Assembly (NCBI GenBank): GCA_009995225.1
Contig: JAACPW010000006.1
Span: forward strand, 93,683-157,682
Direction of reading: 5' to 3'
DNA length: 64,000 bases
Source of the DNA: Sphingomonadales bacterium
Lineage (GTDB): Bacteria; Pseudomonadota; Alphaproteobacteria; Sphingomonadales; Sphingomonadaceae
Positions 27,786 to 39,207 of this stretch are shown piece by piece. Within the stretch, counting starts at the first letter, position 1. Each line of letters opens with the position of its first letter. The position numbers and the translations under genes are program-made. Below the pieces are notes generated by a model. It saw nothing but the letters and a program-made list of their open reading frames with translations. It made no database searches and was not told the origin of the DNA.

Positions 27786-28688
27786 ATGAACCGCCTTCTC
27801 CCGTTCCTCCTGCTCGGCGCGACAGCTTGTGCCCCCGTTACGCCTGCGCCCGAGGAGGCCAAGTCCATGGTGCAATCCAACAACCCCATGTTCGGCACCG
27901 ACGCCAACCTTGCGCCGTCCGCACCCGACGCGATTCTGTGCTTTGCCGATTATCCTCGCGGGTTTGCCGAATTTCGCCTGCCTAAAGGAGAGGGCCCTTT
28001 CCCGCTGGCGGTGATCTATCATGGTGGATGCTGGAAAACCGGGATCGCCAGTCACGCCTACATGGCCCCACTCGCGACGCGGTGGCAGCAGCTGGGGATT
28101 GCGACACTTAATGTCGATTACCGCGAAGTGGGTGATGGCGGCGGCTGGCCGGGGTCGTTCGAAGACTGGGCCGCATCGGTGCGGCTGATCGACGAGGTGG
28201 CGGCGCGCCACCCCATCGACCGCGCCCGCGTCACACTGGTCGGTCATTCAGCCGGCGGGCTTCCGGCGTACTGGCTGGCCAGCGCGCAGAGCGCCAGCGG
28301 TCCTGTCGGCGTGCGTGCACCCGTCACGGCGCGCGCCGCCATCGTGCTTGACGGGCCGGGGGATGTCGGGGCCGAGCAGCCCGCCTTCGATACGCTGTGC
28401 CAGTTTTCGGCGGTCGATCCCTTCATCGGCGCCGAGCCGGACGCTGCACGCCCGCGCTATGCCGCGATTTCGCCCACGACCCACGCGCCGCAGTTGGACG
28501 ACCTGTTATTTGTGCAGGCCAAGCTCCCCGCGCCATCGACTGCCACGCAAGCCGCGCTTGCCGAGGGCGGAGCGCAGGTGACGGTGCGCGAAAACGAAGG
28601 TGCGAGCCACTTCGCCATCATCACCCCCGGCAATCCGGCCTATGCTGCCAATGAAGCCGCGATGCTGGCGGTGCTGAGGGGGGATTGA
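27786..28688 (+). CDS. Alpha/beta hydrolase lipoprotein
   Basis: A 300-residue secreted lipoprotein with an esterase/lipase fold. The start at 27786 (MNRLLPFLLLGATAC) gives a lipobox ATAC; a frame start at 27771 is in the repeat and unlikely. The oxyanion motif appears as YHGGCWKTG (about residue 76), the nucleophile elbow as LVGHSAGGLPAYW and the final histidine near NEGASHFAI. The preceding Asp is probably in EPDAARPR or nearby. It resembles kynurenine formamidase/esterase-type hydrolases, but the substrate is undefined. The next gene begins within about 5 bases. Confidence 0.82.
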   Translation: MNRLLPFLLLGATACAPVTPAPEEAKSMVQSNNPMFGTDANLAPSAPDAILCFADYPRGFAEFRLPKGEGPFPLAVIYHGGCWKTGIASHAYMAPLATRWQQLGIATLNVDYREVGDGGGWPGSFEDWAASVRLIDEVAARHPIDRARVTLVGHSAGGLPAYWLASAQSASGPVGVRAPVTARAAIVLDGPGDVGAEQPAFDTLCQFSAVDPFIGAEPDAARPRYAAISPTTHAPQLDDLLFVQAKLPAPSTATQAALAEGGAQVTVRENEGASHFAIITPGNPAYAANEAAMLAVLRGD

Positions 28689-28692
28689 GCCC

Positions 28693-31132
<2,440 letters not shown>

Positions 31133-31145
31133 TGGAGCCGGGGTA

Positions 31146-31944
31146 ATGGATCGCTTGCGCAGCCGTTACCCGGACGCGGCGCGTATCGCGATTGTCACCC
31201 CTTATTGCCGCGAACCGCGCGACGTGCTGGCGCGTTGCCTTGCCAAGCGTGCCGGCCGATCACTTTTTGATCGCTGACGGTGCGCCGCAGCCATGGCTCG
31301 ATGAAGCATCGGTGCGCCATATCCGTCTGGACCGGACGCATGGCGATTTCGGCAATGTCGCGCGTGGCATCGGCGCGGTGTTGGCGGCAGGCGAGGGCTA
31401 TGACGCCATTGCATTCCTGGATGCCGACAACCGCATCGACCCCGATCATGTTGCACGCTGTCTCGCTGCAGGTCAGACTGCGCAGGCCGATGTCGTGATT
31501 GCGCAGCGCCGGTTTGAACTTCCCGACGGAACGCCGGTGCCGGTTCCAGACGACGACGGGCTGATCGATACCAATTGCTTGTTCATGTTGTCTGGCGCAT
31601 TTCCGGTGATCGCCCGCTGGGCGCTGGTGCCACCAGCCTTGGCTGCCATTGGCGACCGCCTGTTTCATGCCGCGCTGGTCGCGGCGGGGTGCCGTAGGGT
31701 ATGCACGGATGCAGCCAGCCTGACCTATGTCAGTCGCTGGGCAGCGCATTATGCGGTGCTCGGTCGCGCGATTCCAGCCGATGCCCGAAATATTGATCTG
31801 GCTGCCATCTCCGCTTGGCTTTCAGCCCTTAGTGTGCCGGAACTTGAGCGGCTCGATCACATGGTCGGCGTGCAGGTGCGTGCGGTTACGGGCGCTGCGG
31901 GTGGCGATCGGGGGGCGGGTTTAGTGGAGGATAACGGCGTTTGA
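31146..31944 (+). CDS. GT-A type glycosyltransferase, frame broken near 31245
   Basis: The ATG at 31146, with GGAG eight bases upstream, opens MDRLRSRYPDAARIAIVTPY and CREPRDVLARCLA, a family 2-like nucleotide-sugar-binding start. It then terminates prematurely in the printed frame. Dropping one A of AA at 31245-31246 joins it to SVPADHFLIADGAPQPWLDE and on to the DxD-type motif AIAFLDADNRIDPDHV, ending at 31944. The joined product is about 265 residues, short but complete for a soluble GT-A domain. Its stop overlaps the start of the CinA-like gene. Donor and acceptor are unknown. A genuine pseudogene is possible. Confidence 0.6.
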
Positions 31945-32444
31945 TGGTCCTGCTTTACGAACTTGCGCCGCAGGCCTTGCGCATTGCCGATCTGCTGCGG
32001 GCACGTGGCGAAAAAGTCGCGGTGGCAGATGGTGCAACCGGCGGCCTGATCGCCGCAACTTTACTGACGGTGCCCGGTGCGCTCGACTTTTTTGTGGGGG
32101 GCGGGGTGGTCTATTCGTTCCGCGCGCGCGATGTCTTGTTCGCACTGCCTCGTGACGCATATGCCGGGATGCGCGGTGCGACCGCAGATTATGCGCTTTT
32201 GCAGGCGGGCGCGGTTCGCGACAATTTTGGCGCGCACTGGGGCCTTGCGGAAAGTGGTTCGGTTGGCGGTTCGCGGCATCCTTCGGGCGCGCCTGCCGGC
32301 CGCAGTGTCGCCGCGCTCATGGGGCCAGGAAACGACGCCCATACCCGCATCCTCGACACCGGCAGCGATGACAGGATTGCGAATATGGGCGCTTTCACCC
32401 GCAACGCATTGGCGCTGCTGGAAGCCACATTGGCGCGGACCTAA
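31944..32444 (+). CDS. CinA C-terminal-domain protein with altered active-site motif
   Basis: A 166-residue single-domain homologue of the CinA C-terminal/PncC nicotinamide-nucleotide amidase family. The overall pattern is right: a helix, then the TGG loop, GALDFFVGGGVVYS, then a C-terminal NALALLEATL helix. However, the usual ESCTGG signature reads DGATGG and the following SS pair of the GSS segment is Ala-Leu, so the conserved serine of the motif is absent. An inactive or repurposed copy is likely. It is coupled to the glycosyltransferase gene by overlapping stop and start (TGATG) and convergent with an SDR gene. Confidence 0.75.
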   Translation: MVLLYELAPQALRIADLLRARGEKVAVADGATGGLIAATLLTVPGALDFFVGGGVVYSFRARDVLFALPRDAYAGMRGATADYALLQAGAVRDNFGAHWGLAESGSVGGSRHPSGAPAGRSVAALMGPGNDAHTRILDTGSDDRIANMGAFTRNALALLEATLART

Positions 32445-33112
32445 TCCGTGGGCATCAGGTAGATTTCGCGCACGGCCGAAGTTTTGGGCTGTTCAATCGC
32501 GAACATCACGGCCGCCGCTACATCCTCAGGCGGGATCTTGGTGGGCATCTCCTCGTCGAAAAAGCCGGTGTTCACCATCCCAGGCGCAATGACCGTCGCG
32601 CGTCCGCCCCATTCGCGCATCTCTTCGGCGATGTTTTCCGAAAGCCCATGAATGAACCACTTGGTCGCCGAATAGACGGATCCTTTCATATGGTCGCGCC
32701 CGGCTTTCGATCCTGTGACGATGAAATGGCCTTTGGTTTTGCGCAAATGAGGCATCACAAGATGTGCGGTGTTCAGCACGGCGAGGATGTTGAGATGGAT
32801 CATGTCATGCCATTCGTCCGGGTCGCCCTTTTCAATTCCGGCGTTCGATACGCCTTTTCCGGCATTGGCGAACACGGCATCCAGCCCGCCTAAATGGTCA
32901 TTCGCCTGACGGATCGCTTCGCGCAGGGCGTCACGATCCGTCACGTCGCAGGGCACGGCGAGCGCCGCGTCGCCAATTTCTGACGCAAGTGCATCAAGCG
33001 TTTCGGCAGAGCGGGCGAGCATGGCAACATTCCAGCCCTTTGCCGCCGCTGCACGCGCTGTGGCCGCGCCGATCCCGGATGATGCGCCTGTGATAAGAAG
33101 GGTGCGTGCCAT
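32441..33112 (-). CDS. Short-chain dehydrogenase/reductase
   Basis: A 223-residue classical SDR. The cofactor motif is TGASSGIGAATA at residues 7-18, followed by NAGKG, the catalytic Ser in TGSKAG and the YSATKW motif. The start at 33112 (MARTLLITGASSG) has GGAG seven bases upstream; a longer frame to 33178 lacks a ribosome site. The PMARTL start and the ending YLMPTD suggest the YdfG/serine-3-dehydrogenase-like group, but the substrate is open. Its stop overlaps the end of the CinA-like gene by a few bases on the opposite strand. Confidence 0.87.
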   Translation of the reverse strand: MARTLLITGASSGIGAATARAAAAKGWNVAMLARSAETLDALASEIGDAALAVPCDVTDRDALREAIRQANDHLGGLDAVFANAGKGVSNAGIEKGDPDEWHDMIHLNILAVLNTAHLVMPHLRKTKGHFIVTGSKAGRDHMKGSVYSATKWFIHGLSENIAEEMREWGGRATVIAPGMVNTGFFDEEMPTKIPPEDVAAAVMFAIEQPKTSAVREIYLMPTD

Positions 33113-33256
33113 GGGGTATCTCCTGTGAAATTTTTGGGGGTACGTCAGCCAAGCGTGCGGACGGAGAGGGAGTTCCATTTTTTCGCGGTGAGCAGATCAG
33201 TGCGATCCCGATGACCCATCCTTCCGGCGCGTTAGCCAAGGATGCTTGCCACAAAG

Positions 33257-33287
33257 GTTAGAGCGCGTTTTCCGGATACGCTCTAAC
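33257..33287. repeat. Perfect 9-bp inverted repeat in the SDR/YcgG gap
   Basis: GTTAGAGCG (33257-33265) is matched by CGCTCTAAC (33279-33287), with a 13-base spacer containing GTTTTCCGG. It lies in a 248-base divergent intergenic region. Similar AGAGCG/CGTTTTCC palindromes are scattered in alphaproteobacterial genomes, so this is more likely a dispersed element than an operator, though its place upstream of the YcgG-DUF1989 pair leaves a regulatory role open. No T run follows. Confidence 0.45.
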
Positions 33288-33360
33288 TGGAACAAATGAG
33301 GAATTTTTCTCTTATGATGCAAAGTTGCCTTCTTTGCAGCAACGCCGGATTGAGCTGAAA

Positions 33361-34092
33361 ATGAATGTAATGACCATGTCACCCATTGCCGCTCAGCGCA
33401 GCAAGATCGATGATGGCGATGCGAAAACCTTGTTGTCGGCGCGGGCCAACAGCCTTGTGGCCCATATTCAGCGCACTGATTTCCCGTGCGTGGGCGCCAA
33501 ATCCGCGCTGGCGCAGGATGGGCTTCGGGTCGAGGTAGCCGAAGACATTACGAAGGCTGATGATGACGCGAGGCTTTACCGGGTTCTGGCGCGCTGGAGC
33601 CATATCGCCGCCATGGATGGTCCCAATTTCCGCAGTCTGGCCGTCGTGTTCGCAGGGCCGCGCGATCTGGACGAGCGGGCGTTCGAATTGGCCTTGTGGG
33701 ATCGCCTGTCGGGGTTGAGCGCACATAACGCGGCACACGGTTTTGCCGAAGATTCCCGGTTCAGCAGCGATCCTGAAGATGCGCATTTTGCTTTGAGCTT
33801 CGGAGGGCACGCTTATTTTGCTGTAGGCCTTCACCCCAATGCTTCGCGCAAAGCGCGCCGACTGTCGTTTCCGGCGATCATCTTCAATCTTCACGAACAG
33901 TTCGAGCGGCTGCGTGAAGAGCAGCTATATGAGCGGATGCGCGAAGTTATATTGGCGCGGGACGAACAGTTCGACGGCACAGCCAATCCAATGATTGCAC
34001 GTCACGGCGAACAGAGCGAAGCGCGCCAGTATAGTGGACGCGAAGTGGAAGCGGACTGGACCTGCCCGTTTTCGCCGGGGGAAAAGACATGA
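33361..34092 (+). CDS. YqcI/YcgG-family protein (haem N-oxygenase relative)
   Basis: A 243-residue member of the YqcI/YcgG family. Characterised members include GntA, a haem-dependent enzyme that N-hydroxylates guanidino compounds in guanitoxin biosynthesis. Family segments include DFPCVGAKSALAQDGLRV, a central LARWSHIAA and AFELALWDRLSGLSA, the SFGGHAYFAVGLHP motif (candidate haem region) and the terminal ANPMIARHGEQSEARQYSGR. The start at 33361 has GAGCTGAAA just before it; the earlier TTG at 33325 is unlikely. It overlaps the DUF1989 gene by ATGA, so the pair is translationally coupled. The substrate is unknown. Confidence 0.85.
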   Translation: MNVMTMSPIAAQRSKIDDGDAKTLLSARANSLVAHIQRTDFPCVGAKSALAQDGLRVEVAEDITKADDDARLYRVLARWSHIAAMDGPNFRSLAVVFAGPRDLDERAFELALWDRLSGLSAHNAAHGFAEDSRFSSDPEDAHFALSFGGHAYFAVGLHPNASRKARRLSFPAIIFNLHEQFERLREEQLYERMREVILARDEQFDGTANPMIARHGEQSEARQYSGREVEADWTCPFSPGEKT

Positions 34093-34676
34093 TGGAACGC
34101 ATCGCACCGCGCACCGGTACGGCCCTGCAACTCGCCAAGGGCGATATTCTCACGGTGTATGATCCCGAAGGCGGACAAGTAAGCGACCTTATCGCTGTCG
34201 CCGATGGCGATCCGGGTGAAATTCTGTCGAACGGACGGACGTTCGATTACGAGGAAAGCGTCCGCCTGACCACAGGGTCGCGGCTTTGGTCGAACCGCTC
34301 GCGGGTGATGCTGACCATCATCGAGGATACCGCGCCGCATCACGATTTCCTTCTGACGCCATGTTCCTATGATACGTTTCGGCTTTTTTATGCTGACAAG
34401 CCGCTGCATCGCGGTTGCTTTGGCAATCTGGCCGAGGCGCTCGAGCCTTACGGGGTCACGCCCGACATGATCCCGACCGCGTTCAACATCTTTATGAATG
34501 TGCCGGTTGCATCGGACGGCAAGATTGCGGTGCTGCCGCCCGCGACGAAGCCTGGTGACAAGGTGAGATTCCGGGCTGAGATGGATTTGGTGATCGGGTT
34601 GACCGCATGTTCGGCTTATGCATCGAACGGCGGCAGCTTCAAGCCGATCGACTTTTCAGTTGAACGGGCCAGCTGA
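34089..34676 (+). CDS. DUF1989 (urea carboxylase-associated / carboxyguanidine deiminase-like) protein
   Basis: A 195-residue DUF1989 protein. Related family members CgdA and CgdB form carboxyguanidine deiminase in the guanidine degradation pathway. Visible family features are the GDILTVYDPEGGQVSDLI start, SNGRTFDYEESVRLTTGSRL, LLTPCSYDTFRLFY with a probable active-site Cys, and GCFGNLAEAL and TAFNIFMNVPV. It is coupled to the YcgG-family gene (start inside its stop). Neighbouring genes contain no carboxylase or allophanate hydrolase, so the classical guanidine pathway is not complete here. Confidence 0.83.
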   Translation: MMERIAPRTGTALQLAKGDILTVYDPEGGQVSDLIAVADGDPGEILSNGRTFDYEESVRLTTGSRLWSNRSRVMLTIIEDTAPHHDFLLTPCSYDTFRLFYADKPLHRGCFGNLAEALEPYGVTPDMIPTAFNIFMNVPVASDGKIAVLPPATKPGDKVRFRAEMDLVIGLTACSAYASNGGSFKPIDFSVERAS

Positions 34677-34689
34677 AGCGGGCGGCGCG

Positions 34690-35616
34690 CTATCTTGCCT
34701 GCGCCCAAGTCTTCCGCCGCCGCAGCCACAGGATCGCCCAGTCGCCGCGCTGAATTCTCGCCGCCATGCGGAACCCGGCCAGATGCATCGCGCGTTTCAC
34801 AGCGGCTTCCTGTTCCCCCGCGAGCAGCCCCGCCAGCATGAGATTGCCACCAGGTATGACCGCCTTGGCGAAATCGGGTGCGAGGCTGACAAGTGGACCG
34901 GCAAGGATATTGGCGATCAGAAGGTCATACGGCCCGCGCACCTGAAGCAGCGGATCGTCCATTCCATCCGCCACGATCATCACCGCTTGTCCGCGATCTG
35001 CACCCAGCGAAATTGCGTTGAGCCGCGCATTTTCTTCGACCACGCCAACGCAGACCGCGTCAATATCGGTTAGGGTCAGCAGCGCACGCGGCCACAGCGC
35101 CAATGCGGCAAAGCCCAGTAGCCCGGTGCCAGTGCCGATATCGGCAACGTTGCGCGCCATGATCCCGCTGGCCTTCATCGCGCCCAGCATTTCCAGGCAC
35201 CCGGCGGTGGTTTTGTGCTGGCCGGTGCCGAACGCCTGACTGGCTGGGATGGTGAAGTCGATCAGGTCGGGATCGGCGGGGTAGTCGGGCGTGTGGACAT
35301 GAAACAGCCCGGCGCGGATCGGCGGCGTGTTATGCTGGCTCAACGTGACCCAGTCTTCTGGCGGCAGTTCTTCGACAGTAATCCGGGGCGCTTTGTTTGC
35401 GAACAGGCCAGCGAGCGCAGCACGCTCGGCCTTGCCGGGCTTTCGGGGATACCAGCCTTCCAGCACCCAGTTGTCAGGCTGATCCTCGGCAATCTCGCGG
35501 CCTGCGATCACCAGTTCGTGATCCCAATCGTCGATCAGGTCATGCGCCAGCAGCGCCGCCTGAACGACGGGTTTGGGGGCGAACAGCGACAACTTCCAGG
35601 TGGTATCAGCGGACAA
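34690..35616 (-). CDS. prmA: Ribosomal protein L11 methyltransferase PrmA
   Basis: A 308-residue SAM-dependent methyltransferase that trimethylates ribosomal protein L11. The N-terminal substrate-recognition domain is followed by AFGTGQHKTTAGCLEML, the SAM motif VADIGTGTGLLGFAAL (about residues 165-180), DIDAVCVGVVEENARLN and DLLIANILAGPLV (the DPxxANI-like motif IV). Length is normal. Its start overlaps the end of the upstream SDR gene by 11 bases, so both are probably on one message. It is convergent with the DUF1989 gene. Confidence 0.93.
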   Translation of the reverse strand: MSADTTWKLSLFAPKPVVQAALLAHDLIDDWDHELVIAGREIAEDQPDNWVLEGWYPRKPGKAERAALAGLFANKAPRITVEELPPEDWVTLSQHNTPPIRAGLFHVHTPDYPADPDLIDFTIPASQAFGTGQHKTTAGCLEMLGAMKASGIMARNVADIGTGTGLLGFAALALWPRALLTLTDIDAVCVGVVEENARLNAISLGADRGQAVMIVADGMDDPLLQVRGPYDLLIANILAGPLVSLAPDFAKAVIPGGNLMLAGLLAGEQEAAVKRAMHLAGFRMAARIQRGDWAILWLRRRKTWAQAR

Positions 35617-36331
35617 AGCTCGCTCCGTTGGCGTCGATCACCGCGCCGGTCATGCTGGGGGGCGCATCCAGCGCGCAAAACGCGATGATGGCTGCGATCT
35701 CCTCCGGCGTCGCGACCCGTCCCAGCGGAATGTCGGCGAGCAGGCCGGGGCCGCCGCGGCTGGCTAGGTAATCGCCGGCCATGCTGGTATCAGTAAAGCC
35801 GGGGGTCACGGCAAAGCTGAGGATGCCGTCCTTGGCATAGGCGCGGGCGATGGTCTTGTGCATCCCCACCATCCCGCTTTTGGCCGCGGCATAGTGCCAA
35901 TGTGCCGGAGAATCTCCGCGATAGGCGGCACGGCTTGCCACGTGAACCAACCGCCCTGCAAAGCCGCGTTCCTGCCAGTGCCGCACGGCAAAGCGCGAAA
36001 TCTGTGCCGCGCTCGTCAGATTAACCCTGAGGGTATCCTCCCACGCATCAAGCCATTCGATATCCGACCGGTCCAGCCGGTTGGCTTCGAACCGGCCGGC
36101 ATTGTTTACGACCGCATCGATCTCGCCGCCTGCCAGATCGAGCGCCTGATCCCACAGCGATTGCACGGACAGCGGATCGCCGAAATCGGCAGCGATGATC
36201 GGCGCAGAGCCGGGCGCCGGGGTGACGGCGCGCGATGCATGGCCGATCACCTGTGCCCCTTTTGCCGCAAGCTTTTCGAGCGTTGCTTTGCCGATTCCGC
36301 GGCTTGATCCGGTTACAAGAATGTGTCCCAT
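35606..36331 (-). CDS. Short-chain dehydrogenase/reductase (FabG-like)
   Basis: A 241-residue SDR. The cofactor motif is VTGSSRGIGKATLE at residues 5-18, NNAGRF at about 87, the catalytic Ser in VASRAAYRG and the active-site Tyr-Lys in YAAAKSG. The C-terminal GAVIDANGASFVR resembles the FabG tail. The start at 36331 (MGHILVTGS) is the standard SDR position; the frame could extend to 36514 without conservation. It overlaps the start of prmA and is divergent from sdhC. The substrate is not predictable. Confidence 0.88.
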   Translation of the reverse strand: MGHILVTGSSRGIGKATLEKLAAKGAQVIGHASRAVTPAPGSAPIIAADFGDPLSVQSLWDQALDLAGGEIDAVVNNAGRFEANRLDRSDIEWLDAWEDTLRVNLTSAAQISRFAVRHWQERGFAGRLVHVASRAAYRGDSPAHWHYAAAKSGMVGMHKTIARAYAKDGILSFAVTPGFTDTSMAGDYLASRGGPGLLADIPLGRVATPEEIAAIIAFCALDAPPSMTGAVIDANGASFVR

Positions 36332-36439
36332 GCAATCGCCTATCCGAAACTTTGCAAGCTGTGTCCACCGCTCGCCGCTTGCCTCATGCGCTATCGTCGC
36401 TAAGTGATAGGGCCAAATAAAGGACCGATTGGGATTACC

Positions 36440-36820
36440 ATGAACCAAAGACCGCTTTCTCCCCATTTGCAGGTGTGGCGCTGGGGGCCGCACATGCTGG
36501 TATCGATCCTGCACCGCGCGACCGGCGACGGTATGGCGCTGATCGGGCTTGGTGTGCTGGTGTGGTGGCTGGGCGCGTCGGCCAGCGGGCCGGAAGCTTA
36601 CGCTAGTTTCCAGGCGGTGATGGGGTCTGTGCCGGGGATGATTGTGCTGGTCGGTCTGTCATGGGCGTTCTTCACCCATATGATGAGCGGGATGCGGCAC
36701 TTCGTGCTGGACATTGGCGCGGGTTACGAGCTTGAAACCAACCGGCTGTGGTCAATGCTGGCGCCGATTTTTGCCATTGTTCTGACAGCGGCCTTCTGGG
36801 CTGCGATCTTGCTGGTCTGA
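36440..36820 (+). CDS. sdhC: Succinate dehydrogenase cytochrome b556 subunit SdhC
   Basis: A 126-residue membrane anchor subunit of complex II. The signature RPLSPHLQVWRWGPHML opens the protein, followed by SILHRATGDG, three membrane spans (about residues 30-50, 63-85 and 103-125) and the haem-ligand region FFTHMMSGMRHFVLDI. The start at 36440 (MNQRPLSPHL) is the family's normal one. It is the first gene of the sdhCDA operon, 12 bases before sdhD. Confidence 0.93.
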   Translation: MNQRPLSPHLQVWRWGPHMLVSILHRATGDGMALIGLGVLVWWLGASASGPEAYASFQAVMGSVPGMIVLVGLSWAFFTHMMSGMRHFVLDIGAGYELETNRLWSMLAPIFAIVLTAAFWAAILLV

Positions 36821-36832
36821 GGAAAACGTATC

Positions 36833-37219
36833 ATGGGTAACGGAACTTCCATCGGACGCGTGCGGGGCCTTGGCGCGGCGCATCATGGCCCGCACCACTG
36901 GCTGGTGCAGCGGTTCACCGCAATCGGCAATGTGGTGCTGATGAGCTGGCTGCTGGTCAGCCTGATCACGCTGGGCGATTACGGCTACGCCAATGTGGTC
37001 AAGTGGCTCTCGCAGCCTTTGTCGGCGACCGCGATGATTCTGCTCGTCGTCAGCCTGTTCTGGCACGCGCGCCTTGGTCTGCAAGTGCTGATCGAGGATT
37101 ACATTCATGACGCCGGCAGCAAGTTTGCTGCGATCTCGGCGCTCAATCTTGCAACAATCGGCGGCGGCGCGTTCGGCATTTTCAGCGTCGCCAGCCTGGC
37201 ATTCGGAGGACAGGCCTGA
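36833..37219 (+). CDS. sdhD: Succinate dehydrogenase membrane anchor subunit SdhD
   Basis: A 128-residue second membrane anchor of complex II. It has the typical start [20 protein letters not shown] and three spans (about 25-45, 60-80 and 95-122). The conserved haem and quinone-site segment is [18 protein letters not shown]. The final TGA overlaps the ATG of sdhA (TGATG), so the subunits are translated in step. Confidence 0.92.
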   Translation: MGNGTSIGRVRGLGAAHHGPHHWLVQRFTAIGNVVLMSWLLVSLITLGDYGYANVVKWLSQPLSATAMILLVVSLFWHARLGLQVLIEDYIHDAGSKFAAISALNLATIGGGAFGIFSVASLAFGGQA

Positions 37220-39087
37220 TGGCTACCGCAGCACCACGTGGCACAGCAAATGATGTCGGAGGCGCGCACCTGAAGGGTGCCTACGCGATCACCGATCACA
37301 CCTATGATGTGGTCGTTGTCGGCGCGGGTGGCAGCGGTTTGCGCGCAACGATGGGCGCCGCTGAAAGCGGTTTGCGCACCGCCAACATCTCCAAGGTCTT
37401 CCCGACCCGCAGCCACACGGTTGCGGCGCAGGGCGGGATTGCGGCCAGCCTCGGCAACAACAGCCCCGATCACTGGACCTGGCACATGTACGACACCGTC
37501 AAGGGATCGGACTGGCTGGGCGATCAGGACGCGATCGAGTATCTCGCGCGCGAAGCTCCGGCAGCCGTGTATGAACTGGAGCACGCCGGTGTGCCCTTCA
37601 GCCGCAACGCCGATGGCACGATCTACCAGCGCCCCTTCGGCGGTCACATGCAGAACATGGGCGCCGGACCGCCGGTGCAGCGCACCTGCGCCGCGGCCGA
37701 CCGCACCGGGCACGCGATGCTCCACGCGCTGTATCAGCAGAGCCTGAAGTACGACGCTGATTTCTTCATCGAATACTTCGCGCTCGACCTGATCATGGCC
37801 GAAGTGGATGGCGAGAAGAAGTGCGTCGGCGTAATGGCCATGTGCCTGGATGACGGCACGATTCACCGCTTCCGCGCGCAGTCGGTCGTTCTGGCGACCG
37901 GCGGTTATGGCCGCTGCTACTACACCGCCACCTCGGCGCACACCTGCACCGGCGACGGCGGCGGGATGGTGCTGCGCGCAGGGCTGCCATTGCAGGACAT
38001 GGAGTTCGTGCAGTTCCACCCGACCGGCATCTACGGCGCGGGCGTGCTGATCACCGAAGGCGCGCGCGGGGAGGGTGGCTATCTCACCAATTCCGAAGGC
38101 GAACGCTTCATGGAGCGGTACGCTCCGTCGGCGAAGGACCTTGCCAGCCGCGATGTCGTTAGCCGTTCGATGGCATTGGAAATGCGCGAAGGCCGCGGTG
38201 TGGGGCCGGAGGGCGATCACATCTACCTTCACCTCGACCACATTGACCCTGCCGTGCTGGCCCAGCGCCTGCCGGGCATCACCGAAAGCGGCAAGATCTT
38301 TGCCGGCGTCGATCTCACACGCCAGCCGCTGCCGGTTACCCCGACGGTGCATTACAACATGGGCGGCATCCCGTGTAACTATCACGGTCAGGTCGTCACG
38401 CTCGGGCCGGACGGCAATCCGGACAGCCCAATTCCCGGACTCTATGCCGTGGGCGAAGCGGCGTGCGTTTCGGTGCATGGCGCCAACCGCCTCGGCTCCA
38501 ACTCGCTGATCGACCTCGTGGTTTTCGGCCGCGCGACCGGCCACCACCTGCGCGACAGCCTGAAGGCCAATGCCAAACAGCCCGAACTGCCCGCCGACAG
38601 CGCCGACTTCGCGCTGACCCGTCTGGACCACTTCCGCTATGCGCAAGGCGGCTCGCCGACCGCGCAGATCCGCGCCGAGATGCAGAAGGCGATGCAGAAG
38701 CACTGCGCGGTGTTCCGCGATCAGAAGCTGATGGACGAAGGCGTCGCCAAGCTCGCTGAGCAGAACAAGCGGATGGAAGACATCCATGTGACCGACAAGT
38801 CGCTGATCTGGAACAGCGACCTGATCGAGACGCTGGAGCTCGACAACCTGATGAGCCAGGCCAATGTCACGATGGCATCGGCCGCGAACCGTAAGGAAAG
38901 CCGCGGCGCCCATGCGCACGAGGATTTCCCCGATCGCAACGATGCCGAGTGGATGAAGCACACCATCGCCTGGTTCGATGGCTGGGGCGGCCGTGGCAGC
39001 AACAGCCGGATCGATTACCGTCCGGTGCACGAATACACCCTGACCGACGATATCAAGTATATCGAGCCCAAGGCGCGCGTGTATTGA
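37219..39087 (+). CDS. sdhA: Succinate dehydrogenase flavoprotein subunit SdhA
   Basis: A 622-residue flavoprotein that oxidises succinate to fumarate and carries covalent FAD. The FAD-binding motif is [18 protein letters not shown] (about residues 34-51), the flavinylated His is in [15 protein letters not shown], and active-site segments are [32 protein letters not shown] and the [20 protein letters not shown] region. The C-terminus ends [13 protein letters not shown], normal for the family. A hairpin terminator follows about 26 bases after the stop, and the expected iron-sulfur subunit gene sdhB is not next. Confidence 0.97.
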   Translation: MATAAPRGTANDVGGAHLKGAYAITDHTYDVVVVGAGGSGLRATMGAAESGLRTANISKVFPTRSHTVAAQGGIAASLGNNSPDHWTWHMYDTVKGSDWLGDQDAIEYLAREAPAAVYELEHAGVPFSRNADGTIYQRPFGGHMQNMGAGPPVQRTCAAADRTGHAMLHALYQQSLKYDADFFIEYFALDLIMAEVDGEKKCVGVMAMCLDDGTIHRFRAQSVVLATGGYGRCYYTATSAHTCTGDGGGMVLRAGLPLQDMEFVQFHPTGIYGAGVLITEGARGEGGYLTNSEGERFMERYAPSAKDLASRDVVSRSMALEMREGRGVGPEGDHIYLHLDHIDPAVLAQRLPGITESGKIFAGVDLTRQPLPVTPTVHYNMGGIPCNYHGQVVTLGPDGNPDSPIPGLYAVGEAACVSVHGANRLGSNSLIDLVVFGRATGHHLRDSLKANAKQPELPADSADFALTRLDHFRYAQGGSPTAQIRAEMQKAMQKHCAVFRDQKLMDEGVAKLAEQNKRMEDIHVTDKSLIWNSDLIETLELDNLMSQANVTMASAANRKESRGAHAHEDFPDRNDAEWMKHTIAWFDGWGGRGSNSRIDYRPVHEYTLTDDIKYIEPKARVY

Positions 39088-39112
39088 TGTGACTCTGGTG
39101 TGATGGATATTG

Positions 39113-39150
39113 AAGGCCCGGCCCGCGATGGGTTGGGCCTTCCTCTTTTG
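39113..39150 (+). terminator. Rho-independent-type terminator after sdhA
   Basis: AAGGCCCGGCCC (39113-39124) pairs with GGGTTGGGCCTT (39130-39141) as a 12-bp stem with two G-U pairs and a 5-base loop, followed by CCTCTTTTG. This is the clearest terminator hairpin in the window and suggests the sdh message ends after sdhA. Confidence 0.65.
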
Positions 39151-39207
39151 ATGGGCGCACGCATCGCGGCTTGACCCGCACTCCGCTTGGCGGCAGCTTC
39201 CTTGTCG

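Noticed and set aside
33113..33360. Guanidine (ykkC-type) riboswitch upstream of the YcgG-DUF1989 pair
   Set aside because: No ykkC-like core sequence was found; only a 9-bp palindrome is present.
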